From an uncultured Desulfuromonas sp. (GTDB lineage: Bacteria; Desulfobacterota; Desulfuromonadia; Desulfuromonadales; Trichloromonadaceae): a DNA stretch of 6,379 nt. Below, piece by piece: positions 1-6,125 of this stretch. Each line of letters starts with the position of its first letter. Position 1 is the first letter of the stretch. A model generated the notes under the pieces. The model was not told the DNA's origin. It saw only the letters and a program-made list of their open reading frames with translations, and ran no database searches. Location of the stretch: NCBI GenBank assembly GCA_937982495.1, contig CALJLX010000043.1, forward strand, positions 1-6,379, read 5' to 3'. A program made the position numbers and the translations under genes.

Positions 1-905
1 TGACGCCCGTTCCCGAAGCCGAGGTCGATCTCGCCGACTTCCTCCCCGTTTCCGAACGGCCGGTCGCGGAAATGGGCGCCGAGCTGGCCGAGCGGGTCGC
101 CGCCCTGGAGAATCCCCATCTCAAGGCGCTGATGGAAGCCTTTATGGCCGACGAGGAGTTCATGTCCGGTTACGCGGCGGCGCCGGCGGCCAAGGCGATG
201 CATCACGTCTACCTCGGCGGCCTGCTCGAACATTCCCTGGCGGTGGCGACTTTGGCTGACGATGTCAGCCGCCGTTATCCCGGGATCGACCGCGACCTGC
301 TCATCGTCGGCGCCCTGCTGCACGACATCGGCAAGGTCGACGAACTGCGTTACGAGCGCTCTTTCGATTACAGCGACGAAGGCAAGCTGATCGGCCACAT
401 CGTCATGGGGGTGGAGATGATCGGCGAGAAGATCCAGGGCATCCCCGGATTCCCGCCGAAGCTGGCGATGCTCCTCAAGCATCTGCTGCTGTCGCACCAC
501 GGCCAGTACGAATACGGCTCGCCGAAACGGCCGAAGACGTTGGAAGCGGTGGTCCTCAATTTCATCGACGATCTCGACTCCAAGATCAACGGGGTGTCTA
601 CGCATATCGCCAAGGAACCGGACCGGGAGGGCTCCTGGACCAGTTATCATCGCCTCTACGACCGCTATTTCTTCCGCGACGGCACTTCCCGGGCGCCGTC
701 CGCTCCCGTTCCGGCCGTCACCGCGCGGGAGACGGTCGCCGCCGCGCCGCTGTCATCCCGGCCGGTCGCGAGCGAGCGGCCGAAGGCGCCGGAAGGGAAT
801 CGGGGCAAGGACCAGGGCCGGCGCGGTTTCGGCTTCACCCTGGGGGATCAGCTCAAGGGCAAAAGTCTCGATCTTTTCGGTGAAGATTCGGGCAAGGAGG
901 GATGA
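1..905 (+). CDS. 3'-5' exonuclease of the YhaM family, HD domain (5'-partial)
   Basis: The reading frame is open from position 3 to the TGA at 903-905, so the start and probably an N-terminal OB-fold lie upstream of the window. The ATG at 72 is internal: the residues before it (ending DFLPVSERP) look like the usual linker into the HD domain. The HD metal site is visible: His-His after Met at 201-206, His at 231-233, the His-Asp pair at 321-326 (LLHDIGK), His at 396-398, His-His at 495-500 and Asp-Asp at 567-572. Known YhaM proteins are metal-dependent cytoplasmic nucleases that trim RNA, and also DNA, from the 3' end. From about 690 onward the protein becomes a Pro/Ala/Arg-rich, probably disordered tail that ends in a short conserved-looking segment with SLDLF at 864-878. 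It is followed two bases later by the MBL-fold gene. The family call is firm; the substrate here is inferred. Confidence 0.86.
   Translation, partial: TPVPEAEVDLADFLPVSERPVAEMGAELAERVAALENPHLKALMEAFMADEEFMSGYAAAPAAKAMHHVYLGGLLEHSLAVATLADDVSRRYPGIDRDLLIVGALLHDIGKVDELRYERSFDYSDEGKLIGHIVMGVEMIGEKIQGIPGFPPKLAMLLKHLLLSHHGQYEYGSPKRPKTLEAVVLNFIDDLDSKINGVSTHIAKEPDREGSWTSYHRLYDRYFFRDGTSRAPSAPVPAVTARETVAAAPLSSRPVASERPKAPEGNRGKDQGRRGFGFTLGDQLKGKSLDLFGEDSGKEG
894..900 (+). promoter_or_regulatory. Shine-Dalgarno that selects the ATG at 908
   Basis: AAGGAGG lies seven bases before the ATG at 908 but only one base before the ATG at 902. Normal spacing therefore supports 908 as the start of the MBL-fold hydrolase. 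The site lies inside the last codons of the HD nuclease gene, so translation of the two is probably coupled. Confidence 0.75.
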
Positions 906-907
906 AC

Positions 908-1537
908 ATGATCATCGAAGCGTTGCCGGTCGGGCCGCTGCAAGTCAATTGTTACATCGTCGGGTGCGAGACGACCCGCGAGGCGCTGGTCATCGATCCC
1001 GGCGACGAGGGCGGGCGTATTCTCGCGGCGCTCGATCATGCCGGGTTGCGGGCCAGGCTGGTGGTCAACACCCACGGCCATTTCGACCATATCGGCGCCA
1101 ATGCGTTTCTGGTGGAAAAGACCGGCGCCGAGTTGCTTATCCACGAAAAGGATGTGCCGCTGCTCGCCCAGTCCGAGCGTCATGCCGAGCTTTTCGGCCT
1201 GAGCGTCTTGCCCTCCCCGGCGCCGACCCGCACCCTTGCCGGCGGGGAGGAGTGGAGCGTCGGCGAGCTGCGCATTCGGGTCATCCATACTCCCGGGCAC
1301 AGCCCCGGCGGCATCTGCCTGCTGGTCGACTGCCATCTCTTCGCCGGCGATACCCTCTTCGCCGGCTCCATCGGCCGCACCGACCTGGCCGGGGGGAATC
1401 ACCAACAGCTGCTGGCCGCCATCCGCGAACAGCTGCTGGTGCTGCCCGAAGCGACGGTGGTGCATCCCGGCCACGGTCCCGACACCAGCATCGGCCGGGA
1501 AAAGCGCAACAACCCCTTTGTCGGCGCATTCATCTAA
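908..1537 (+). CDS. MBL-fold metallohydrolase, glyoxalase II-like
   Basis: This is a 209-residue single-domain metallo-beta-lactamase-fold protein. The metal motif THGHFDH is at residues 55-61, with further ligands His131 (TPGHSPGG), Asp148 (FAGDTLF) and His189 (HPGHG). This is the full two-metal set of the glyoxalase II group. The short length, without the C-terminal substrate domain of classical GloB, and the GSIGRTDL segment fit the YcbL-like branch. Members hydrolyse thioesters such as S-lactoylglutathione or related acyl-thiols in the cytoplasm; the true substrate cannot be read from sequence. The start at 908 is chosen from the Shine-Dalgarno spacing; ATG 902 would add only two residues and overlap the upstream stop. 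It sits between the HD nuclease and coaBC, 14 bases before the latter, probably in one transcript. Confidence 0.9.
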   Translation: MIIEALPVGPLQVNCYIVGCETTREALVIDPGDEGGRILAALDHAGLRARLVVNTHGHFDHIGANAFLVEKTGAELLIHEKDVPLLAQSERHAELFGLSVLPSPAPTRTLAGGEEWSVGELRIRVIHTPGHSPGGICLLVDCHLFAGDTLFAGSIGRTDLAGGNHQQLLAAIREQLLVLPEATVVHPGHGPDTSIGREKRNNPFVGAFI

Positions 1538-1551
1538 AGGGAGGCAAGGCC

Positions 1552-2754
1552 ATGCTCAAGGATAAAACCATCCTCCTCGGCGTCACCGGCGGCATCGCCG
1601 CCTACAAGGCGGTGGAGCTGCTGCGGCTCTTCGTCAAGGCCGGGGCCGAGGTCTTCGTGGTGATGACCGCGAGCGCCCGCGAGTTCGTGACGCCGCTCAC
1701 CTTCCAGACCCTTTCCGGCAACCCGGTGCACACCGAGCTCTTCAATCTCTACCAGGAACGGGAAATCGGCCACATCTCCCTGGCCGACCGCGCCGATCTG
1801 GTGGTGGTGGCGCCGGCCACGGCCAACCTCATCGGCAAGGTGGCGAACGGCCTGGCCGACGATCTGCTCAGCACCGCCCTGATGGCGACCAAAGCGCCGG
1901 TTCTTTTCGTCCCGGCGATGAACGTCAACATGTTCGAGAATCCCATCTATCAGATGAATCAGCAGAAGCTGGAGGGGCTCGGCTATCATTTCCTCGAACC
2001 GGCCACCGGTTTTCTCGCCTGCGGCTGGGAAGGGAAGGGGAAGATGCCGGAACCGGCGCGGATTTTCGAGGAGACCCTGGCCCTGCTCACACCTCAGGAT
2101 CTGGCCGGAGAGACGGTGCTGGTGACCGCCGGGCCGACCCGCGAGGAGCTCGACCCGGTGCGCTATCTGAGCAACTACTCCTCGGGCAAGATGGGTTACG
2201 CCATCGCCCGCGCCGCCCGGCGGCGCGGGGCGCGGGTGATCCTGGTCAGCGGCCCGACGGCCCTGGCGGCGCCGGTTGGGGTCGAGCTGGTACCGGTGAC
2301 GAGCGCCCGGGGGATGCGCGAGGCGGTGCTGGAACGGCTGGAGGAGACGACGGTGGTGATCAAGGCGGCGGCGGTCGCCGATTACCGCCCGGCCATGCGC
2401 GCCGAACAGAAGATCAAGAAGGGGCTGGAGGGATCGCTGATTCTGCCGCTGGAGAAGAACCCGGACATCCTCGCCGAGTTGGGGAAGCTCAAGGGGAACC
2501 GCCTGCTGGTCGGCTTCGCCGCCGAGACCGCCGACCTGCTGGAGAACGCCCGCAAGAAGCTGACGGAGAAGAATCTCGACCTGATTGTCGCCAACGACGT
2601 CAGCCGCGTCGACGCCGGCTTCGATGTCGACACCAACGCCGTGCGCCTGCTTTTTCGGGACGGCTCCGGCGAGGAACTCCCCCTGCTCGGCAAGGACGAG
2701 GTCGCCGACCAGCTCCTCGACCGCGTCGCCCGGTTGCTGCGGCCCGCGCCGTAA
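1552..2754 (+). CDS. coaBC: Bifunctional phosphopantothenoylcysteine decarboxylase / phosphopantothenate-cysteine ligase
   Basis: CoaBC (Dfp) joins cysteine to 4'-phosphopantothenate using CTP and then decarboxylates the product to 4'-phosphopantetheine, two steps of coenzyme A synthesis in the cytoplasm. The 400-residue length is normal. The N-terminal flavin-dependent CoaC domain (about 1-182) shows GGIAAYK at 13-19, the catalytic His74 (GHISLAD), PAMN at 121-124 with its substrate-binding Asn, and Cys157 in GFLACGWEGKGK, the position of the active-site Cys. The CoaB ligase domain (about 186-400) shows TAGPTREELDPVRYLSNYSS followed by GKMG at 192-214, AAAVADY at 272-278 and KIKK at 287-290, which contains the conserved ligase Lys. 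The start is fixed by GGGAGG at 1539-1544, seven bases upstream. An open frame runs further upstream, but it is a shadow of the preceding gene. Nothing in the protein looks unusual. Confidence 0.97.
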   Translation: MLKDKTILLGVTGGIAAYKAVELLRLFVKAGAEVFVVMTASAREFVTPLTFQTLSGNPVHTELFNLYQEREIGHISLADRADLVVVAPATANLIGKVANGLADDLLSTALMATKAPVLFVPAMNVNMFENPIYQMNQQKLEGLGYHFLEPATGFLACGWEGKGKMPEPARIFEETLALLTPQDLAGETVLVTAGPTREELDPVRYLSNYSSGKMGYAIARAARRRGARVILVSGPTALAAPVGVELVPVTSARGMREAVLERLEETTVVIKAAAVADYRPAMRAEQKIKKGLEGSLILPLEKNPDILAELGKLKGNRLLVGFAAETADLLENARKKLTEKNLDLIVANDVSRVDAGFDVDTNAVRLLFRDGSGEELPLLGKDEVADQLLDRVARLLRPAP

Positions 2755-2832
2755 ACGCCCCGATCCGCGCCGTAGGGGCGTGGCATGGGCGTAGGATGCG
2801 GTGACGCAAGGAACCGCATCCCCCTTACGCCC
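2755..2832. repeat. Tandem imperfect palindromes, REP-like, between convergent genes
   Basis: The gap between the coaBC stop and the 3' end of the minus-strand gene is almost entirely inverted repeat. The first is ACGCCCC (2755-2761) against GGGGCGT (2775-2781) with a 13-base loop. The second is GGGCGTA plus GGATGCGGT (2787-2802) against ACCGCATCC (2813-2821) and TACGCCC (2826-2832), with a 10-base loop and a 4-base bulge (CCCT) on the right arm. In addition, 2776-2786 and 2787-2797 form a direct repeat of 11 bases with two mismatches. No T-run longer than three follows on either strand, so a standard intrinsic terminator is unlikely. The GGATGCGG...CCGCATCC core resembles dispersed intergenic repeats seen in many proteobacterial genomes; this is from memory. 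Copy number could not be tested. Confidence 0.6.
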
Positions 2833-2838
2833 TTTCCA

Positions 2839-3756
2839 TCAATACGCCGAGAGCAGCTTCAATAGATCGTCGGGGCGGGTGATGCCTTCGCGGAAGCGGG
2901 GTTTGAGGTCGGCGAGGATCGCTTCGCCGTCCTTGCCCGGGAGCTTGCCGTCGAGCCAGAGGAGATTGAGGTTCTTGCGGATCATCTTGGCGGCGTTGAT
3001 CGCCCGCTCGCCGGTGGGATCGGCCTTCCAGTAAGGGCTTTCCTCCATCCCCGTCAGGATGCTCAGCCCCGCCTCCCGGGCCAGGGAGAGATATTCCTCC
3101 TGATCGGCCGGGCTGAAGGTCCACTTGGAGTTGTGGTCGATGGAGCGCAGCATCTTCTGCCATTGGCGCAGACGGCTGAGCAGCAGCAGGGAGTTGAAGA
3201 GCCGTTTATTGGTGGTGAAGGAAAAGATGGTATCCGAGAGTTCCCCGCGCAGCAGCAGGTCGTTGTCGGGAAAGCGTTTGCGGGCGATGCTTCGGGCCAC
3301 CGCCCAGATTTCCGGCGGCACTTGGGCCTCGGCGCGGACTTCCCAGTAGGCGTGCTTGAGAAAGACGGTGTTGAAGGTGCGCGCCATCTTGAACGGCACC
3401 AGGTAGGAGTGGGCGACGGTGTCGGCGGCGAGATGGCTCAGGTAGCCGTAGGCGCAGGCCTTTTGCGGCGCACTCCGGGCCGCGTCGAGAATCTTCCGGC
3501 CCATGCGCCAGCTGTGGCAGTGTTGCAGGTAGTGGGTGAACTTCTTGCCCAGGGTAATGTCGGCGGCGATGCAGCCGTAGAGATAGTCCTGGGGATAGGC
3601 GCCGAGCAGGGTCTGCAAGAGCGGCGGCAACTGCTGGAGATGGGCGAGGATATGGGAGCCGAGTTGCAGATGCACGCCGATCCCCCAGGCCAGGGCCTCG
3701 CCGGGAATCAACAGCAGAAGGATAAAAAGGAAAGCGCAACGCAATAACATAGGCAT
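2839..3756 (-). CDS. Secreted zinc-dependent phospholipase C family protein
   Basis: This 305-residue protein starts with a clear signal peptide: basic Arg6, a hydrophobic core at about 8-18 and ALA at 21-23, with a predicted cut before Trp24. In Bacillus cereus phospholipase C the mature N-terminal Trp is itself a zinc ligand, and Trp24 fits that role. Candidates for the other ligands are His29, Asp66, His81, His108 and Asp112 (YLSHLAAD), His116, and His135 and Glu139 (HAYWE). The spacing of four in the last two pairs matches the family. The domain covers about 24-180; residues beyond that are a helical, Lys/Arg-rich tail without a recognised motif. The likely role is hydrolysis of phospholipid or related phosphodiesters outside the cytoplasmic membrane, but family members in this kind of organism are uncharacterised. 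It is alone on its strand, convergent with coaBC and divergent from the glycosylase gene. The start could also be Met3 (ATG at 3750); neither start has a clear Shine-Dalgarno. Confidence 0.85.
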   Translation of the reverse strand: MPMLLRCAFLFILLLLIPGEALAWGIGVHLQLGSHILAHLQQLPPLLQTLLGAYPQDYLYGCIAADITLGKKFTHYLQHCHSWRMGRKILDAARSAPQKACAYGYLSHLAADTVAHSYLVPFKMARTFNTVFLKHAYWEVRAEAQVPPEIWAVARSIARKRFPDNDLLLRGELSDTIFSFTTNKRLFNSLLLLSRLRQWQKMLRSIDHNSKWTFSPADQEEYLSLAREAGLSILTGMEESPYWKADPTGERAINAAKMIRKNLNLLWLDGKLPGKDGEAILADLKPRFREGITRPDDLLKLLSAY

Positions 3757-3767
3757 CTCGGAAAAAT

Positions 3768-3776
3768 ATTGTAGCA
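3768..3776 (-). promoter_or_regulatory. Candidate extended -10 promoter for the phospholipase-like gene
   Basis: Read on the minus strand, TGCTACAAT matches an extended -10 element (TGn plus five of six bases of TATAAT). The nearest -35-like hexamer, TTGACC (3799-3794), is 20 bases away, which is too far for ideal spacing. Transcription would start about five bases before the ATG at 3756, leaving almost no leader. The call rests on motif matching alone. Confidence 0.35.
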
Positions 3777-3786
3777 GGATAATCCT
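3776..3786. promoter_or_regulatory. Small palindrome in the divergent region, possible operator
   Basis: AGGATAATCCT is a perfect 5+1+5 palindrome. It touches the candidate extended -10 of the minus-strand gene and lies about 60 bases before the glycosylase start, where a regulator could affect both genes. A TACCGG direct repeat (3787-3792 and 3809-3814) lies beside it. These motifs are short and could be chance. Confidence 0.2.
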
Positions 3787-3845
3787 TACCGGCGGTCAAG
3801 TAAAGGAGTACCGGTCGGAGCCACCCCTTTCCCCGGAAATCAGCC

Positions 3846-4577
3846 ATGCCGGAAAATCTCCGTCAGGAATTGCGCGAAGCCCTCGCCCAGGCGCGGGGAG
3901 TACTGCAGGATCTGGATCGCCTCGGTCTCGGGGCACTGCCGCTGCCCCCCCTCGCCGATAATCCGCCGGTCTGCCCACCGAACGTGCGCGGCCTCGACCG
4001 AGGCGGGACGGTCCCCTGTCGCAGCGAAACCCTGGAAGAAGTCCGCGCCGATCTCGGCGACTGCCAACGCTGTCCCCTGGCCAGGGGACGGCGCCATATC
4101 GTCTTCGGCGTCGGCGCCCAGCGCGCCCGGCTGGTGCTGGTCGGCGAAGGACCGGGGCGGGAAGAGGATGAGCGGGGGGAGCCTTTCGTCGGCGAGGCCG
4201 GACGGCTGCTCGACCGCATGCTCTTCGCCATCGGCCTGGAGCGCTCCGAGGTCTACATCTGCAATGTCGTCAAATGTCGTCCCCCCGGCAACCGGGATCC
4301 GGAACCCGGGGAAATCGCCGCCTGCCGGCCTTTTCTCGAACGCCAACTGGCGGCGATCGCGCCGGAGATCATCCTGGCTTTGGGCCGTGTATCCAGCCAG
4401 TCCCTGCTCGCCGACAACACCCCGATCAGCCGTCTGCGCGGGCAGTGGCGGGACTATCAGGGCATTCCGTTGCTGCCGACCTACCATCCCGCCTATCTGC
4501 TGCGCAACCCGGCGGCCAAGCGGGAAGCCTGGGAGGATCTGAAGCAGGTTCTCAAGCGCCTGCGGGGCGGGGGATGA
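3846..4577 (+). CDS. Uracil-DNA glycosylase, family 4, 4Fe-4S
   Basis: This enzyme removes uracil, from cytosine deamination or dUTP incorporation, as the first step of base excision repair. The four Fe-S cysteines are Cys73 and Cys76 (CQRC), Cys144 (VVKCRPPGNRDP) and Cys160; the 2-residue gap in the first pair and the 16-residue spacing of the last two match family 4. Motif A is GEGPGREED at 100-108 followed by GEPFVGEAG, and motif B is PTYHPAYLLR at 211-220 with His214. At 243 residues it is longer than the compact thermophile enzymes of about 200, because a helical N-terminus (1-27) and a Pro-rich linker of roughly 45 residues precede the Fe-S domain. Such proteins are often annotated as related to phage SPO1 DNA polymerase. 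The ATG at 3846 is the only in-frame start after the stop at 3801-3803, yet its Shine-Dalgarno (GGAA, 3835-3838) is weak. Its stop overlaps the next start as ATGA. Confidence 0.93.
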   Translation: MPENLRQELREALAQARGVLQDLDRLGLGALPLPPLADNPPVCPPNVRGLDRGGTVPCRSETLEEVRADLGDCQRCPLARGRRHIVFGVGAQRARLVLVGEGPGREEDERGEPFVGEAGRLLDRMLFAIGLERSEVYICNVVKCRPPGNRDPEPGEIAACRPFLERQLAAIAPEIILALGRVSSQSLLADNTPISRLRGQWRDYQGIPLLPTYHPAYLLRNPAAKREAWEDLKQVLKRLRGGG

Positions 4578-5338
4578 CCGACCCGGGGGAGAGCCTGCTG
4601 CTGGAGGGACTGCGCAAGGTGCGGCGCGATCCCGAGGAGCGGCCGGTGGAGATTCTGCGCGGCATCGATCTGGCGGTGCCGGCAGGCTGCCTGATGGTCG
4701 TGGTTGGCCCCTCCGGCGGCGGCAAGAGCACCCTGCTGCGGCTGCTGAACCGGCTGGAAGATCCCGATGCCGGCCGCATTCTGCTTTCCGGAATCGACAT
4801 CGCAAGCCTCGATCCGCTGGCCTTGCGGCGGCGGGTCGCCGCCGTCCCGCAAGTTCCCTTCATGTACGACGGCACGGTCCTCGACAATCTGCGGCGCCCC
4901 TTCGTTTTTCGCGGCCTGCCGCAACCTGTGGCCGATTCCGAAGAGGTACGGCGGGTGCTCGACCTCTGCCGACTGCCCGGGGATCTGCTCCCCCGTCAGG
5001 CCCGTTCCCTCTCCATCGGTCAGCAGCAGCGCCTGGCCCTGGCCCGCGCCTTGCTGACCGGGCCGGGGGTGCTGCTCCTCGATGAGCCGACCAGCGCCCT
5101 CGACCGCCCCACCGCCGACCAGCTCGGCCAATCCCTGCGCGACATCCGCCGGGAAGGGGGACTGACCCTGGTCATGCTCACCCACGATCTGCGCCTGGCG
5201 CAACGCGTGGCCGATCGGGCGGCCTTTCTCGAAAACGGCCGGATTCTCGAAGAGGGCACGGCCGCCGATTTCTTCGAAAATCCCCGCGCCGACGCCCTGC
5301 GGCGTTTTCTCGCTTCGCCGGAGGATGCCCATGAGTGA
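4574..5338 (+). CDS. ABC transporter ATP-binding protein, FetA-like
   Basis: This 254-residue ATPase shows Walker A GPSGGGKST at 45-53, Q-loop Gln93, signature LSIGQQQR at 146-153, Walker B VLLLDEP at 166-172 with catalytic Glu171, the D-loop SALD and the H-loop His204 (LTHD). The signature reads LSIGQ rather than LSGGQ. It has no membrane segment and should dock on the inner face of the permease encoded next. The family is recognised through that partner: UPF0014/FetB permeases pair with FetA (YbbL), a couple linked in E. coli to iron efflux and peroxide resistance. The substrate is thus inferred, not shown. The start codon overlaps the glycosylase stop (ATGA), and a G-rich run precedes it, so translation is probably coupled. 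The gene ends eight bases inside the permease gene. At 254 residues it is somewhat longer than E. coli FetA; the extra length is at both ends. Confidence 0.88.
   Translation: MTDPGESLLLEGLRKVRRDPEERPVEILRGIDLAVPAGCLMVVVGPSGGGKSTLLRLLNRLEDPDAGRILLSGIDIASLDPLALRRRVAAVPQVPFMYDGTVLDNLRRPFVFRGLPQPVADSEEVRRVLDLCRLPGDLLPRQARSLSIGQQQRLALARALLTGPGVLLLDEPTSALDRPTADQLGQSLRDIRREGGLTLVMLTHDLRLAQRVADRAAFLENGRILEEGTAADFFENPRADALRRFLASPEDAHE
5320..5324 (+). promoter_or_regulatory. Shine-Dalgarno that selects the ATG at 5331
   Basis: GGAGG abuts the ATG at 5325 with no spacer but lies six bases before the ATG at 5331. The permease therefore most likely starts at 5331, overlapping the ATPase gene by eight bases. 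Confidence 0.7.
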
Positions 5339-6125
5339 CGGCGTCGTCGATCTTTCCCTGCTCGATCTGGCCCTGGTCTACGGCCTGATCCTCTTTGTCG
5401 CCGCTCTGGCCCGATGGAATGGTATCGGCCAGGAGCGCGATCTGCTCTGGTCCTCCCTGCGCATGATCGCGCAGCTGTTTCTGGTCGGCTACCTGCTGAA
5501 AACCGTCTTCACCCTCGCCAGTCCGGCGCCGGTGCTCCTCATCCTGCTGGTCATGGGCGGCTTTGCCGTCCATGCCGTCGGCGCGCGGGTCAAGGACCGC
5601 ATGCCGCGCTTTCATCGGGTAGTGGGGGTCTCCCTCTTTTTCGGCTGTTTCGGCGCTACCTTCTTCTTCTGCACACTGGTCATCGGCCTCACCCCCTGGT
5701 ACGACCCCCGCTATCTCATCCCGCTGGCGGGCATGATCATCGGCAACTCCATGACCGGCGCGAGCCTGGCCGCCGAACGCCTGGCCGCCGAGATGAAAGA
5801 GCGACGGCTGGAGATCGAGACCTCCCTCTGCCTTGGGGCGAGTGCCCGACAGGCGTCGGCCGAGGCGGTGCGTGGCGCCTTTCGCGCGGCCCTGATCCCT
5901 TCCATCAACGCCATGGCCGCCATGGGCATCGTCTTTCTCCCCGGCATGATGACCGGCCAGATCCTCTCCGGCACCGAACCACTGCTGGCGGTGCGCTACC
6001 AGATCGCCATCATGTGTGTCATCACCGCCAGCGTGGCGGTGACCTCCTTTCTCATCCTGATCTTCGGTCGGCGCGGTTTTTTTACCAAGGCCCATCAGCT
6101 TCGCCTTGACAACTCCCCGAATTGA
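5331..6125 (+). CDS. ABC transporter permease, FetB/UPF0014 family
   Basis: This 264-residue membrane protein is of normal size for the UPF0014 (YbbM/FetB) family. Hydrophobic segments at about 9-28, 43-62, 67-84, 97-119, 128-145, 188-212 and 222-246 suggest about seven membrane helices. Family hallmarks are IPLAGMIIGNSMTGASLAAE at 130-149, the cytoplasmic coupling-helix segment EIETSLCLGAS at 161-171 and PSINAMAAMGIVFLPGMMTG at 190-209. With the ATPase encoded just upstream it should form a two-gene exporter in the inner membrane. E. coli FetAB is reported to export iron and lessen oxidative stress, and iron or another metal is the best guess here. No substrate-binding protein gene is nearby, which fits an exporter. 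The start at 5331 is preferred over 5325 from Shine-Dalgarno spacing. No convincing terminator hairpin follows the stop. Confidence 0.92.
   Translation: MSDGVVDLSLLDLALVYGLILFVAALARWNGIGQERDLLWSSLRMIAQLFLVGYLLKTVFTLASPAPVLLILLVMGGFAVHAVGARVKDRMPRFHRVVGVSLFFGCFGATFFFCTLVIGLTPWYDPRYLIPLAGMIIGNSMTGASLAAERLAAEMKERRLEIETSLCLGASARQASAEAVRGAFRAALIPSINAMAAMGIVFLPGMMTGQILSGTEPLLAVRYQIAIMCVITASVAVTSFLILIFGRRGFFTKAHQLRLDNSPN

Noticed and set aside
72..905. The ATG at 72 as true start of the HD nuclease
   Set aside because: The frame is open to the window edge and the preceding residues fit the family, so the gene begins upstream.
848..1474. Minus-strand open frame of 208 residues opposite the MBL-fold gene
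   Set aside because: No family features, and the metal motifs lie in the + strand frame.
880..1551. Open frame running into coaBC that could extend that protein by 224 residues
   Set aside because: The added stretch is Arg/Ala/Pro-rich, overlaps the well-supported MBL-fold gene in another frame, and coaBC has its own good Shine-Dalgarno at 1539-1544 and normal length from 1552.
2787..2835. Palindrome as a classical rho-independent terminator
   Set aside because: Only three T bases follow on the + strand and none of note on the minus strand. It may still affect 3' ends but is listed as a repeat.
3133..3747. Plus-strand open frame of 204 residues opposite the phospholipase-like gene
   Set aside because: The opposite strand has a signal peptide and all zinc-ligand residues; this frame has only low-information Gly/Val/Glu-rich sequence.
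3840..4805. Long minus-strand open frame (321 residues) opposite the glycosylase and ATPase genes
   Set aside because: Composition is typical of the antisense of a GC-rich gene, it has no recognisable domain, and both + strand genes carry complete family motifs.
6071..6083. GC-rich stretch followed by a run of seven T, as a terminator
   Set aside because: It lies inside the permease coding sequence and no stable inverted repeat precedes the T-run.
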